A DNA stretch of 64,000 nt from Prevotella aff. ruminicola Tc2-24. Its GTDB lineage: Bacteria; Bacteroidota; Bacteroidia; Bacteroidales; Bacteroidaceae. How positions within the stretch are numbered: position 1 is the stretch's first letter; every line of letters starts with the position of its first letter. The notes beneath the pieces are model-generated. The model was not told the origin of the DNA and ran no database searches. It saw only the letters and a program-made list of their open reading frames with translations. Positions 1 to 8,976 of this stretch are shown here, piece after piece. The position numbers and the translations under genes are program-made. The stretch is taken from NCBI RefSeq assembly GCF_900110895.1, contig NZ_FOIQ01000005.1:124001-188000 (forward strand), read 5' to 3'.

Positions 1-190
1 CGGCCTTGACAATCTGCCCAATCTCATGCAGATGGGTGTGTCCCGGAACAAACTGCGTAAAGGAGTTCACGATGGCGATAATCGGCTTACCAAACTGCTC
101 CGGTTTCATACCTGTTGCCACCCAGAGCGCACGAGCTCCTGCCATCCTTCTGCCTTCAGTACAGACAGCACTTCTCAACTGATGTTTCAT
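1..190 (-). CDS. ilvD: Dihydroxy-acid dehydratase, N-terminal part (cut by window edge)
   Basis: The minus strand from the ATG at 190 reads an open frame of 63 residues to the window edge. It contains [10 protein letters not shown] and [20 protein letters not shown], which are characteristic of the N-terminus of IlvD. This Fe-S enzyme converts 2,3-dihydroxy-isovalerate and -methylvalerate to the 2-oxoacids of the valine/isoleucine pathway in the cytoplasm. Only the N-terminus is present, so the Fe-S cysteines cannot be checked. The gene is divergent from the GH2 gene at 312, with a 121-base intergenic region. Confidence 0.9.
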   Translation of the reverse strand, partial: MKHQLRSAVCTEGRRMAGARALWVATGMKPEQFGKPIIAIVNSFTQFVPGHTHLHEIGQIVKA

Positions 191-219
191 TTTTTAAGTA
201 TTTCCAACAAATTTAGGTG

Positions 220-227
220 CAAATTTA
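220..227 (-). promoter_or_regulatory. -7 promoter box for ilvD
   Basis: The minus strand reads TAAATTTG, matching the Bacteroidetes -7 consensus TAnnTTTG, about 30 bases upstream of the ilvD ATG. No TTTG sits at the usual 19-20 base distance, so the -33 box is weak. Confidence 0.5.
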
Positions 228-269
228 CATTAAATCTGCCAAACGACCAACAAATTCGAGTTTTTTTAG

Positions 270-277
270 TATTTTTG
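270..277 (+). promoter_or_regulatory. -7 promoter box for the GH2 gene
   Basis: TATTTTTG matches TAnnTTTG and lies 34 bases upstream of the ATG at 312. A matching -33 TTTG is not evident at 19-20 bases upstream. Confidence 0.45.
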
Positions 278-311
278 CACCGTATATAGTCAACTAAAAC
301 AATAGTCAATT

Positions 312-2798
312 ATGAGAATCAAACTCCTTGTGCTGACAATGGCTGTTGCAGCAACCGCCATCGCACAACCTCGTTGTGAAATCACCCTTTCCGACAATTG
401 GCAATTCTGCAAAGGTTCATGCGACAATGACGGAGCGGTCTGGAAGACTGTCAGCGTGCCACACGACTGGGCCATCAGCGGTCCTTTCGATAAGAAATGG
501 GACCTGCAGACGGTTGCTATCGAACAGAACGGGGAAAAACAAGCCACCGAGAAGAGCGGTCGCTCTGGTGCCTTACCATGGATTGGAGAAGGTCATTACC
601 GACGGACATTCCAGATTCCCGAAGGCTATGAACATGCCGAACTCGTATTCGACGGAGCAATGGCCGAACCATCTGTATCTATTAACGGTCACAAAGCAGG
701 CTACTGGGCCTACGGCTATAATGCCTTCCGCATTGATATCACACCCTATATCAAGACTGGTGATAATCTTCTGGAGGTCGACCTGAAGAACGTCGAGGAA
801 AGCAGTCGTTGGTATCCCGGCGCAGGCATTTATCGTCCCGTAAAACTGGTACTGACACCCAAAAGTCACATTGATATGTGGCAGACCTGCGTGCAAACCT
901 TATCAATACAAGAGAATAAAGCACTCATCCGCGTGTCAGCTAAGGTAGAGAACCCTCTGGAGGAACAGGAGATTTTCATTTCCTTGATCGACCGAGACGG
1001 ACAGATTGTTAAGACAAACTGGGTGAAGGTTCCAGCCCACGGTGACCTGACATCTACGATTGAGGTGGAAGAACCTTCGTTATGGACACCAGAGACACCA
1101 TATCTGTATACCCTGGGACTTAGTCTTGTTCGTGAAGATGTGGACGAGGCGGCAGGAATAGCTGATGTTGTGACTATAGATGAGACACGCCTGCGTTTCG
1201 GCATCCGCACCGTCAGCGTCTCGGAAGAAGGCGGTTTCCAACTGAATGGTGTCACACGTAAGATCAAAGGTGTTTGTCTGCATCACGACCTGGGACCTCT
1301 TGGCACGGCCATCAATAAGTCAGCCCTCATCCGTCAGATTAAGACGATGAAAGAGATGGGCTGCGATGCCATCCGCACCTCACATAACATGCCGAGTCAG
1401 ATGCAGATGGATATCTGCGACTCTCTGGGTATGATGGTCATGGCCGAGAGTTTCGACATGTGGCTCTATCCGAAGTGCAAGAATGGCTATGCCCGTTTCT
1501 TTAACGAGTGGGCCGACAGAGATATCACGAACCTCGTGCTTGTCAACCGAAACCACCCGAGCATCATCATGTGGAGCATCGGCAATGAGATTCCCGAACA
1601 AGGTAGCGAGAAAGGCCGTGAGATATCCTGCCATCTGCAGGAGCTGTGCCATCAGCTCGATCCCACCCGTCCTGTCACACAAGGTATGGACCGCGCAGAG
1701 GAGGCACTGAAGAGCGGCTTTGCTCAGGTGATGGATGTGCCTGGCTTTAACTATCGGGTGCATAAGTACTCAAAGAATATCGAACAACTACCACAAGGAT
1801 TTCTTCTAGGAAGTGAGACCGCCTCAACGGTAAGCAGTCGTGGCGTGTATAAATTCCCTGTTGAGATTACCGACAACTCGCGCTATGCCTCGTGGGCACC
1901 TACCTATGACCCTACTGCTATCCAGACCGCCGACGGACAATGCTCCAGCTATGATGTTGAATACTGCTCATGGAGTAATCTACCCGATGACGACTGGGTA
2001 TGGCAAGACGATAAACCATGGGTGATTGGTGAGTTCGTATGGACGGGTTATGACTATCTCGGAGAACCGACGCCCTATGATGAATACTGGCCATCACGCA
2101 GCAGCTACTTTGGCATCTGCGACCTGGCTGGACTACCCAAGGATCGTTATTGGCTTTATCGCTCGAAATGGAACAAGGACGAACACACCATCCATCTGTT
2201 ACCCCACTGGACGTGGGACAAGAAACGTCGGGGAGAAATGACGCCCGTCTACTGTTATACCGACTACCCCACCGCTGAACTCTTCGTCAACGGCAAAAGT
2301 CAAGGTAAGATATCCAAGAATCCCGCCAGTCGTCTCGATCGCTACCGCCTGCGCTGGAACGATGTAAGATACGAGCCGGGTGAGATCAAGGTCGTGGTTT
2401 ACGACGGACAAGGCAATCTCGCTGGCGAACGGATCATCCGTACCGCCGGCAAACCTGCCAAGCTCCAACTTGATGCATGGATGGCTGAAGGTCATCTTCT
2501 GAAGGCTGACGGTGACGACCTTGCTTTCGTGACCGTCTCACTGACCGATGCCCAAGGTACTCTTATTCCCGATGCTTCCGACCAACTGACCTTCGAGGTC
2601 TCAGGTGCTGGTTCCTTCGAAGCTGTCTGCAATGGTGATGCCACCAGTCTGGAGTCCTTCACCCAACCGACGATGAAGCTTTTCCACGGTCAACTTGTCG
2701 TGATTGTACGCAGTACCAAAGAGGCAGGAGCCATCACACTCAAGGTAACGGATGAACATCTGAACCTCTCACAGGCCATCGATATTCCAACCAGATAA
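312..2798 (+). CDS. Secreted glycoside hydrolase family 2 enzyme (beta-galactosidase-like)
   Basis: The 828-residue protein starts with a signal peptide (hydrophobic core LLVLTMAVAATAIA). The order is GH2 sugar-binding jelly-roll domain, immunoglobulin-like domain, TIM barrel and C-terminal Ig-like domains. The barrel carries WSIGNEIPEQG, where Glu426 is the expected acid/base, and IGEFVWTGYDYLGE, where Glu574 is the expected nucleophile. By family it should release a terminal beta-linked sugar (galactose, glucuronate or mannose cannot be told apart from sequence alone), probably in the periplasm. It stands alone, with no SusC/SusD partners or regulator in view. Divergent from ilvD. Confidence 0.88.
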   Translation: MRIKLLVLTMAVAATAIAQPRCEITLSDNWQFCKGSCDNDGAVWKTVSVPHDWAISGPFDKKWDLQTVAIEQNGEKQATEKSGRSGALPWIGEGHYRRTFQIPEGYEHAELVFDGAMAEPSVSINGHKAGYWAYGYNAFRIDITPYIKTGDNLLEVDLKNVEESSRWYPGAGIYRPVKLVLTPKSHIDMWQTCVQTLSIQENKALIRVSAKVENPLEEQEIFISLIDRDGQIVKTNWVKVPAHGDLTSTIEVEEPSLWTPETPYLYTLGLSLVREDVDEAAGIADVVTIDETRLRFGIRTVSVSEEGGFQLNGVTRKIKGVCLHHDLGPLGTAINKSALIRQIKTMKEMGCDAIRTSHNMPSQMQMDICDSLGMMVMAESFDMWLYPKCKNGYARFFNEWADRDITNLVLVNRNHPSIIMWSIGNEIPEQGSEKGREISCHLQELCHQLDPTRPVTQGMDRAEEALKSGFAQVMDVPGFNYRVHKYSKNIEQLPQGFLLGSETASTVSSRGVYKFPVEITDNSRYASWAPTYDPTAIQTADGQCSSYDVEYCSWSNLPDDDWVWQDDKPWVIGEFVWTGYDYLGEPTPYDEYWPSRSSYFGICDLAGLPKDRYWLYRSKWNKDEHTIHLLPHWTWDKKRRGEMTPVYCYTDYPTAELFVNGKSQGKISKNPASRLDRYRLRWNDVRYEPGEIKVVVYDGQGNLAGERIIRTAGKPAKLQLDAWMAEGHLLKADGDDLAFVTVSLTDAQGTLIPDASDQLTFEVSGAGSFEAVCNGDATSLESFTQPTMKLFHGQLVVIVRSTKEAGAITLKVTDEHLNLSQAIDIPTR

Positions 2799-2817
2799 CA
2801 TACCAAAAAATAATGAT

Positions 2818-2863
2818 TTTGTACCTTTGCTATTGTACAAACAGAATTAAATGCTTACCTTTG
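2818..2863 (+). promoter_or_regulatory. Two -7 boxes and a 7-bp palindrome before the FMN-binding gene
   Basis: TACCTTTG occurs at 2822-2829 and again at 2856-2863. The first copy sits inside an inverted repeat, TTTGTAC (2818-2824) and GTACAAA (2835-2841). The second box is 32 bases before the ATG at 2895 and is the likelier promoter. The palindrome could be an operator, which is inference only. Confidence 0.4.
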
Positions 2864-2894
2864 CAACTCGAAAAGATTAAATAAGGTGATAACA

Positions 2895-3299
2895 ATGAAA
2901 AGAAATCAAATCAAAGCACTGAGCATCTGTTCAATCATCGCCATATCACTCACACTCCTGAGTGCCGGCATCAATGATAACACGATGACAAAGGAAGATG
3001 GTATGTTCGTGATCAATACGACATCTATCGGCAAGGATATAGAGGGTTATAACGGACCGACTCCCTTGAAGATCTACATCAAGAAAAATACAGTCGTGAA
3101 GATTGAGGCCCTGAAAAGTGCAGAAAGCCCGAAGTATTATGCCAAGGTCAAGAAAGCCCTTCTGGAGAAATGGAACGGGCTGAAAGTAAAGGAGGCTTCC
3201 CAGCTGAAGGTCGATGCCGTTACCGGTGCCACCTATTCCTCCGAGGCAGTCGTGAAGAATGTCCGTTTGGGACTCGACTACTACCAGTCGCACAAATAA
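2895..3299 (+). CDS. FMN-binding domain protein, membrane-anchored or exported
   Basis: The 134-residue protein has an N-terminal hydrophobic segment (about residues 8-26) and a single FMN-binding domain. Near the C-terminus is VTGATYSS (Thr110-Gly-Ala-Thr113-Tyr-Ser), matching the [S/T]GA[S/T]x[S/T] motif that ApbE flavin transferases modify with covalent FMN on the second Thr. It probably acts as an extracytoplasmic electron carrier. No ApbE gene or Rnf/Nqr-like partner is in the window, so its redox partner is unknown. An in-frame GTG at 2886 exists; the ATG at 2895 is preferred because the signal segment follows directly. Confidence 0.8.
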   Translation: MKRNQIKALSICSIIAISLTLLSAGINDNTMTKEDGMFVINTTSIGKDIEGYNGPTPLKIYIKKNTVVKIEALKSAESPKYYAKVKKALLEKWNGLKVKEASQLKVDAVTGATYSSEAVVKNVRLGLDYYQSHK

Positions 3300-3320
3300 C
3301 CATAAATAGTATATAAACAA

Positions 3321-3349
3321 AGAAATCCCCACCAGAAGTGGGGATTTCT
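3321..3349. terminator. Terminator between convergent genes
   Basis: A perfect 12-bp stem (AGAAATCCCCAC paired with GTGGGGATTTCT, loop CAGAA) is followed by a short T run on the plus strand. It lies between the FMN-binding gene and the converging oxidoreductase operon and could serve both. Confidence 0.8.
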
Positions 3350-3369
3350 TTTATGTATAACCGTAGAGA

Positions 3370-3912
3370 TTACTTCTGCTCAATAATCTTTCCTCCCTCC
3401 TGCAGAGCCTGCATATTCAGAGGAATCAATCCGTGATGACGCTCGGGAAGAGTCTTATAGAGTGCTTTCTCCACACCCTTGTCGCTGACTACGGGAGCCA
3501 CCTTCAACAGACCACCAAGCACAATCATATTGAACACCTTACCGTTCTTCATCTCGGCAGCCTTGTCCATGGCATTGATCTCATAGATGGTAATATCCTT
3601 ACGGGTTGGCTTATTGATAATACCAAAACCATCGTAGATCAGAATACCACCTGGCTTGATCTTCGGTTCGAACTTCTCAAGTGAGGGCTGGTTGAGTACC
3701 ACGGCGATATCGTACTTACTGAGGATGGGCGAAGAGATACGCTCATCACTGACGATAACCGTCACGTTGGCTGTTCCACCACGCTGCTCAGGACCATAGG
3801 CCGGCATCCATGTCACCTCCTTATCCTCCATCAGTCCTGAATAGGCCAGAATCTTACCCATAGAGAGCACACCCTGACCTCCGAAACCTGAAATAATTAT
3901 CTCTTTCTTCAT
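3370..3912 (-). CDS. 2-oxoacid:ferredoxin oxidoreductase, gamma subunit
   Basis: The 180-residue protein begins with FGGQGVLSMGKILAYSG and carries GPEQRGGTANVTVIVS, both typical of the gamma subunit of the Vor/Kor/Por family. It is the last gene of a four-gene operon (ferredoxin, alpha, beta, gamma). The complex oxidatively decarboxylates a 2-oxoacid to its acyl-CoA and reduces ferredoxin; in anaerobes it can also run reductively. Whether the substrate is branched-chain 2-oxoacid (Vor) or 2-oxoglutarate (Kor) cannot be decided from sequence alone. Confidence 0.88.
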   Translation of the reverse strand: MKKEIIISGFGGQGVLSMGKILAYSGLMEDKEVTWMPAYGPEQRGGTANVTVIVSDERISSPILSKYDIAVVLNQPSLEKFEPKIKPGGILIYDGFGIINKPTRKDITIYEINAMDKAAEMKNGKVFNMIVLGGLLKVAPVVSDKGVEKALYKTLPERHHGLIPLNMQALQEGGKIIEQK

Positions 3913-3943
3913 CTTTTCTTAATTCTTAATTCCTAACACTTAA

Positions 3944-4714
3944 TTAAAGATTTGTGGTATCTTTCAGGTCTCCCTTTGGATAGAAGGGGAACATATTCTC
4001 CTTCATCCATTCATTAGCCTTGGCAGGAGTGAGTTTCCAACCGCTGTTACAGGTGGAGACGAATTCTACGAGACTCGAGCCCTTGCCAGCCATCGAAGCC
4101 TCGAAAGCCTTACGAAGAGCTTTTTTAGCCTTGTTGATAGAAGCCACACTCTCCACACTCTGACGAGTGACGTAGCAGGTTCCCTCCAACTGAGCGGCAA
4201 TATCAGCCATCTTCAGAGGATAACCGTGGATCTCTGGATCACGACCGTAAGGACAAGTAGAGGTCTTCTGACCAATCAGTGTGGTAGGAGCCATCTGACC
4301 ACCCGTCATACCATAGATGGCATTGTTGACGAAGATGATGACAATGTTCTCGCCACGGTTCAAGGCGTGGATGGTCTCACAAGTACCAATACATGCCAGG
4401 TCTCCATCACCCTGATAGGTGAACACCAGACGGTCGGGCCAGCAGCGCTTGATACCCGTAGCCAGTGCGGGAGCACGACCATGTGCAGCTTCCTGCCAGT
4501 CGATATCAATATAATTATATGCGAAGACAGCGCAGCCTACAGGCGATACACCTACGGTCTTGTCTTCCATACCCATTTCTTCGATGACCTCGGCAATGAG
4601 CTTATGTACCACACCGTGGCTACAGCCCGGGCAGTAGTGCATATTATTGTCGTTCATCAGCGTCGGCTTCTTGCAGACGATGTTCTCTGGACTAATGATC
4701 TGATTTCTATCCAT
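3944..4714 (-). CDS. 2-oxoacid:ferredoxin oxidoreductase, beta (TPP-binding) subunit
   Basis: The 256-residue protein shows HYCPGCSHGVVHKLIAEV and the thiamine pyrophosphate/Mg motif beginning GDGDLACIG and ending in NNAIYGMTGGQ. It supplies the catalytic thiamine site of the complex. It starts three bases after the alpha-subunit stop codon and is followed by the gamma gene after 31 bases, so the four genes form one transcription unit read from about 6069. Confidence 0.9.
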   Translation of the reverse strand: MDRNQIISPENIVCKKPTLMNDNNMHYCPGCSHGVVHKLIAEVIEEMGMEDKTVGVSPVGCAVFAYNYIDIDWQEAAHGRAPALATGIKRCWPDRLVFTYQGDGDLACIGTCETIHALNRGENIVIIFVNNAIYGMTGGQMAPTTLIGQKTSTCPYGRDPEIHGYPLKMADIAAQLEGTCYVTRQSVESVASINKAKKALRKAFEASMAGKGSSLVEFVSTCNSGWKLTPAKANEWMKENMFPFYPKGDLKDTTNL

Positions 4715-4717
4715 AGC

Positions 4718-5800
4718 TTACATGACCTTTTTCAGTGCGTTAACAATTTCCTCGGGATCGGGGACGATACCACCCAGACGACCGAACTGCTCTACAGGTA
4801 CGGCACCGTTCACAGCGAGACGGACATCCTGAACCATCTGTCCAGCGTTAATCTCTGCCACGAGAATACCTTTGACCTTCTTAGACAACTCTGCGATCTC
4901 CTTCGTGGGGAACGGGAACAGGGTGATAGGACGGAACAGACCAACCTTGATGCCCTGCTCACGAGCAACCTCGATAGCCTTCTCTGCAATACGGGCAGCA
5001 CTACCGAAAGCCACGATGGCATACTCAGCATCATCGCACTGCTGCATCTCATAACGCACTTCGTTCTCCTCAATCTTACGATATTTCTCCTGAAGGGCAA
5101 GGTTACGCTGTTCCATGATCTCCGGCTTCAACTCCAGTGAGGTGATTACCACACGCTCACGGTTCTTTGGCTTACCAGTAGAAGCCCATGGACACTCTTT
5201 GATAACCTCCTCGTCTGTACGACGGGGCTTGAATGGCGGCAACACCACCTTCTCCATCATCTGACCGATCACACCATCAGAGAGAATCATGGCAGGGTTA
5301 CGATATTTGAATGCCAACTCAAAAGCGAGATCCACGAAGTCGGCCATCTCCTGCACAGACGACGGTGCAAGTACGATCACCTTATAGTCACCATTACCAC
5401 CACCACGAGTAGCCTGGAAATAGTCTCCCTGTGAAGGTTGGATGGTTCCCAGTCCGGGACCGCCACGCTGCACGTTCACGAACACACCTGGCACCTCGGC
5501 GCCAGCCATATAGGTGATACCCTCCTGCATCAGTGCAATACCAGGTGATGAAGAGGAGGTCATGGCACGCTTACCGGCACCGGCAGCACCATAGACCATA
5601 TAAATTGAAGCCAGTTCACTCTCTGCCTGCACCACCTGCATACCAGTGGTCTCCCAGGGTTTCAGTTCAGCCAGCGTCTCAATCACTTCACTCTGCGGAG
5701 TAATAGGATAGCCGAAATAGCCGTCGCATCCGCAACGAATAGCAGCGTGGGCAATCGCCTCGTTACCTTTCATCAACACAACTTCTCTTTCTTCTGCCAT
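4718..5800 (-). CDS. vorB: 2-oxoacid:ferredoxin oxidoreductase, alpha subunit (VorB/KorA type)
   Basis: The 360-residue protein starts with KGNEAIAHAAIRCGCDGYFGYPITPQSE, split here as GNEAIAHAAIRCGCDGYFGY and PITPQSE. This is the pyrimidine-binding domain signature of alpha subunits. The length and the PITPQSE motif match the form usually called VorB in Bacteroidetes. Spacing to the ferredoxin gene upstream and the beta gene downstream is three bases each. The vorB symbol follows family naming; substrate specificity is inferred, not shown. Confidence 0.88.
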   Translation of the reverse strand: MAEEREVVLMKGNEAIAHAAIRCGCDGYFGYPITPQSEVIETLAELKPWETTGMQVVQAESELASIYMVYGAAGAGKRAMTSSSSPGIALMQEGITYMAGAEVPGVFVNVQRGGPGLGTIQPSQGDYFQATRGGGNGDYKVIVLAPSSVQEMADFVDLAFELAFKYRNPAMILSDGVIGQMMEKVVLPPFKPRRTDEEVIKECPWASTGKPKNRERVVITSLELKPEIMEQRNLALQEKYRKIEENEVRYEMQQCDDAEYAIVAFGSAARIAEKAIEVAREQGIKVGLFRPITLFPFPTKEIAELSKKVKGILVAEINAGQMVQDVRLAVNGAVPVEQFGRLGGIVPDPEEIVNALKKVM

Positions 5801-5803
5801 AGC

Positions 5804-6034
5804 TTATTCCTCCACTTTTTTACGATACACGGTGATACAACCATCTGGGCAGACGATGCCACACGAGGCACAACCCACACAGGCCTCCTCGTTGACAGCC
5901 TCCACATAGGGATAACCGTGCAAATTCACTTTGTTGGCCAGAGCGATCACCTTCTGGGGACAAGCGATGATACACAACGAACATCCCTTGCATCTTTCAG
6001 TATTCACCTCAATGGCGCCTTTCAATTTTGCCAT
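5804..6034 (-). CDS. Ferredoxin subunit with two 4Fe-4S clusters
   Basis: The 76-residue protein has two classical cluster motifs, CKGCSLCIIACP (near residue 15) and CVGCASCGIVCP (near residue 52). It is the first gene of the oxidoreductase operon and is the delta-type subunit that passes electrons from the thiamine site to an external ferredoxin. Confidence 0.92.
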   Translation of the reverse strand: MAKLKGAIEVNTERCKGCSLCIIACPQKVIALANKVNLHGYPYVEAVNEEACVGCASCGIVCPDGCITVYRKKVEE

Positions 6035-6075
6035 ATTATCTTATGTATTAATGCACTAATTTCTAAAATTGGGTG

Positions 6076-6107
6076 CAAAGGTAACAATAAGTAAGCAAAT
6101 AAACAAA
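6076..6107 (-). promoter_or_regulatory. Promoter of the 2-oxoacid oxidoreductase operon
   Basis: Read on the minus strand: -33 TTTG at 6107-6104, a 20-base spacer, and -7 TACCTTTG at 6083-6076. This is a full match to the Bacteroidetes consensus, 42 bases upstream of the ferredoxin ATG. Confidence 0.8.
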
Positions 6108-6165
6108 TTTCCTTAGGTTTTTTACATTTACGCCCCCATTATTCTTCATTTTCGTCACGAAAAGC

Positions 6166-6195
6166 AATCCCTGGACCGTCAACGGTCCAGGGATT
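6166..6195 (-). terminator. Terminator of the carboxylesterase gene
   Basis: A 14-bp perfect stem (AATCCCTGGACCGT with its complement) around a two-base core, followed on the minus strand by GCTTTTCG. It sits 31 bases after the esterase stop codon. Confidence 0.75.
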
Positions 6196-6226
6196 ATATA
6201 TGTCTCTACAACAGAAAACATACAGA

Positions 6227-7753
6227 TTACCTACCGCTGGGAGCACCGAAGGGGAAGCCTTGCGGCTGAGGTGCAATCTCGGGATCACCGAAGAAAGAAG
6301 CCTCAGCATCCTTATCATCGAGTTTGAACACCATGAACTTCGTATTCTTCTCTGTACAGGGAGCCCATTCGCCACCCTTCGGACCATTCGGATCAGCGTA
6401 TTTCACGAAATTAGTCCACGCAGTGAGCATCTTCTCTGAGAGATCCCAATCGCCCTGAGTCCAAGGACGCCAGCAGTGCTTGAGCGACTTGAACACAAAC
6501 CAGAGGTCACTGCTATGGAAAGCACCTTTGAGACGAGCTGTCACCTCAGGATGAGAGCCGTCATCGGGCAACGGACGAGCAAACTCATAAGCCCAGGCCT
6601 TACCACCCTTCTGTTCGCGAACCTTACAGAACTCGGCGATATTAGGAGCCATGTTACCCATATCGTTGAGGGTAAAACCAATCATATAAGGCACGTCGGC
6701 CAGTGTACCTCCACGAGTAGCATCATCAAAGCTCTTCTCACTGACATAGCCATCGATCATCGGCATGAATGGCAGACCCATGCGCATAAACGCCATGGGG
6801 CCACTGGCCTGCTGACCGTCGTTGTTAATCTGATAGTAGAGCGTAGGCAGAGCAAAGATAGTCTCTGTGGAAGCCTGACGCATCTTCTTCAGATCAGTCA
6901 GACCAGCCCAGTCGAATACCTTCTTGGCATTGGCCTCAGCCTCCTGGAATGTGCCGCCACTGTAACGGGCACCCATCATATTGCCCTGAGCATCAGGGAT
7001 TGCAAGTCCCTGGGCACTCATGATCACGGCCTTGTTGAAAAGACCACGAGCCAAGGGCGACTCACAGAGAGTACGTACACTACCACCACCAGCACTCTGT
7101 CCGAAGATCGTCACGTTATCGGGATCGCCACCAAACTGGGCGATGTTCTTCTTAATCCATTTCAGAGCCTCAATCTGGTCGAGGATACCATAGTTGCCCG
7201 ACACCTTATTAGGACTCTCCTCAGAAAGAGCAGGGTGTACGAGGAATCCGAACACGCCCAAACGATAGTTGATAGAAACGAGCACGACGTCCTTAGCGCC
7301 CCACTCCTGTCCGTCGAACTCAGGCTCTGAGCCGAAGCCCTCGCGATAGCCACCACCATGAATCCACAGGGCTACAGGCAGTTTCTTACCGACCTGACCA
7401 GGAGCCTTTGTCCATACGTTCAGATATAAGCAGTCCTCACTGGAACCGGCCTCCTTACCATAGCCCCACTCGGTGTAGTATCCACCTGGATACTGAATAG
7501 CCTGATAACTGGGACGTCCGAAGGTATCACAGATCTTCACACCCTTCCAGGGTATGACCGGCTGTGGAGCCTTCCAACGGTTTTCCTTAATAGGAGGTGC
7601 GGCATAAGGGATGCCACGATAAACAAACACATCAGGATGATCGTCGGCCAGAACACCTTGGACCTTACCACCTTCAATCGTTAACACGGGATTCTCTGCA
7701 GCATTGGCAGACACTGCTACCAAGAGCAGTAGAGGCAATAATAATCTTTTCAT
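6227..7753 (-). CDS. Secreted carboxylesterase, type B
   Basis: The 508-residue alpha/beta hydrolase has a signal peptide (LLLPLLLLVAVSANA). Family motifs are the oxyanion-hole HGGGY (residues 132-136), the nucleophile elbow GQSAGG with Ser220, and GAFHSSDL with the likely catalytic His. The early EDCLYLNVW signature is also present. By family it hydrolyses carboxylic esters; in gut or rumen Bacteroidetes such enzymes often act on acylated plant polysaccharides, but no carbohydrate gene cluster surrounds it, so the substrate is open. An 18-base direct repeat overlaps its start codon. Confidence 0.87.
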   Translation of the reverse strand: MKRLLLPLLLLVAVSANAAENPVLTIEGGKVQGVLADDHPDVFVYRGIPYAAPPIKENRWKAPQPVIPWKGVKICDTFGRPSYQAIQYPGGYYTEWGYGKEAGSSEDCLYLNVWTKAPGQVGKKLPVALWIHGGGYREGFGSEPEFDGQEWGAKDVVLVSINYRLGVFGFLVHPALSEESPNKVSGNYGILDQIEALKWIKKNIAQFGGDPDNVTIFGQSAGGGSVRTLCESPLARGLFNKAVIMSAQGLAIPDAQGNMMGARYSGGTFQEAEANAKKVFDWAGLTDLKKMRQASTETIFALPTLYYQINNDGQQASGPMAFMRMGLPFMPMIDGYVSEKSFDDATRGGTLADVPYMIGFTLNDMGNMAPNIAEFCKVREQKGGKAWAYEFARPLPDDGSHPEVTARLKGAFHSSDLWFVFKSLKHCWRPWTQGDWDLSEKMLTAWTNFVKYADPNGPKGGEWAPCTEKNTKFMVFKLDDKDAEASFFGDPEIAPQPQGFPFGAPSGR

Positions 7754-7794
7754 AATAAGTTGTTAGTTATAAGAAAATAATAAGTTGTTAGTTA
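7752..7794. repeat. 18-bp direct repeat at the esterase start
   Basis: ATAATAAGTTGTTAGTTA occurs at 7752-7769 and 7777-7794, a 25-base period. The first copy overlaps the minus-strand start codon. It may be a recent duplication of the translation initiation region. Confidence 0.7.
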
Positions 7795-7825
7795 AAATAA
7801 ATATAGTTTATTGGTTGTTGAGGGT

Positions 7826-8005
7826 TCAGGGATTATACATATCCTTGCAGTAAAAGGCCATGATATCGTCGAGCATCCGCTTGGCCTCGACAGCAGGACT
7901 GTCCGGGTCGAGTTCAATAGCCCGTATATAGCTATTGATAGCCTCGTGCCACTGACCGCGCTTACGCGCCTCATTACCTTGCTGATAATACTCTTCTGCT
8001 GTCAT
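7826..8005 (-). CDS. Very small TPR-repeat protein
   Basis: A 59-residue frame starts at the ATG at 8005 and ends at the TGA at 7826. The sequence EEYYQQGNEARKRGQWHEAI followed by NSYIRAIELDPDSPAV fits one complete tetratricopeptide repeat (roughly residues 5-40). A C-terminal helix follows. Single-TPR proteins usually mediate protein contacts; no partner can be named. It lies between folD and the esterase on the same strand. Confidence 0.7.
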   Translation of the reverse strand: MTAEEYYQQGNEARKRGQWHEAINSYIRAIELDPDSPAVEAKRMLDDIMAFYCKDMYNP

Positions 8006-8023
8006 CTTTCCTTTTTTGATAGC

Positions 8024-8072
8024 TGATAGTGCAGAGTATATAGATCAGATAACTACAGACTCTACACTATCA
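8024..8072 (-). terminator. Imperfect hairpin after folD
   Basis: TGATAGTGCAGAGT (8024-8037) and ACTCTACACTATCA (8059-8072) pair over 14 positions with one mismatch and a 21-base loop, just after the folD stop codon. On the minus strand it is followed by GCTATCAAAAAAGG, so there is no proper U tract; the terminator role is uncertain. Confidence 0.4.
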
Positions 8073-8079
8073 CTATCGA

Positions 8080-8958
8080 CTACTTATAATATTCCTTCTT
8101 GCCTGCGGCGAGAGTATTCTTCATCAGCGAACAGATGGTCATCGGACCAACCCCACCGGGAACAGGTGTGATAAACGAGCACTTAGGAGCCACCTCATCG
8201 AACTTCACATCACCGTTCAGACGGAAGCCACTCTTACGAGTTGCGTCAGGCACACGGGTGGTACCTACGTCGACAATCACAGCACCTTCCTTCACCATGT
8301 CGGCCGTCACGAAGTCAGGCTGACCGATAGCAGCGATGATGATATCTGCTGCACGACACTCCTCCTTAAGAGTTTTGGAACGAGAGTGACAAACGGTCAC
8401 CGTCGCGTCACCATACTGTTTCTGCATCATCAGCTGAGCCATAGGCTTACCGACGATGTTAGAACGCCCGAGGATGACGCATTTCTTACCGGAGGTCTCG
8501 ATGCCATAACGCTTCAACAAAGTGATAATACCCAACGGAGTGGCAGAGATGAAACACGGCAGACCGATCGCCATGCGTCCCACGTTGATAGGATGGAAAC
8601 CGTCGACATCCTTGCGATAGTCGATGGCCTCGATAATCTTCTGCTCATCGATATGCTTCGGCAGAGGCAACTGAACGATAAAGCCATCAACATCCTCATC
8701 CTTGTTGAGCTTGTCGACACACGCCAGCAGCTCCGCCTCGGTGATATCGTCCTCAAAACGAATGAGTGTCGACTTGAAGCCACAGGCCTCACAAGCCAAT
8801 ACCTTGTTCTTCACATACGTCTCCGAGCCACCATCGTGACCCACGAGCACAGCAGCCAGATGGGGCTGCTTGCCACCCTTGGCAACAATCTCCTTTACCT
8901 CCTCAGCAATCTCAGCCTTGATGGCCGTTGCTGTTGCTTTTCCGTCTATCAGTTGCAT
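8080..8958 (-). CDS. folD: Bifunctional methylenetetrahydrofolate dehydrogenase/cyclohydrolase
   Basis: The 292-residue protein has the FolD hallmarks: catalytic Tyr/Lys region [33 protein letters not shown], and the NADP-binding [14 protein letters not shown] with the C-terminal [16 protein letters not shown]. It interconverts 5,10-methylene-, methenyl- and 10-formyl-tetrahydrofolate in the cytoplasm. It follows ffh by 18 bases and is probably co-transcribed with it. Length is usual for the family. Confidence 0.97.
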   Translation of the reverse strand: MQLIDGKATATAIKAEIAEEVKEIVAKGGKQPHLAAVLVGHDGGSETYVKNKVLACEACGFKSTLIRFEDDITEAELLACVDKLNKDEDVDGFIVQLPLPKHIDEQKIIEAIDYRKDVDGFHPINVGRMAIGLPCFISATPLGIITLLKRYGIETSGKKCVILGRSNIVGKPMAQLMMQKQYGDATVTVCHSRSKTLKEECRAADIIIAAIGQPDFVTADMVKEGAVIVDVGTTRVPDATRKSGFRLNGDVKFDEVAPKCSFITPVPGGVGPMTICSLMKNTLAAGKKEYYK

Positions 8959-8976
8959 ATCTCAAAATAAAATATC

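Noticed and set aside
4226..5140. 304-codon plus-strand frame opposite the oxidoreductase genes
   Set aside because: A reading-frame shadow of the beta and alpha subunits on the other strand, with no domain features of its own.
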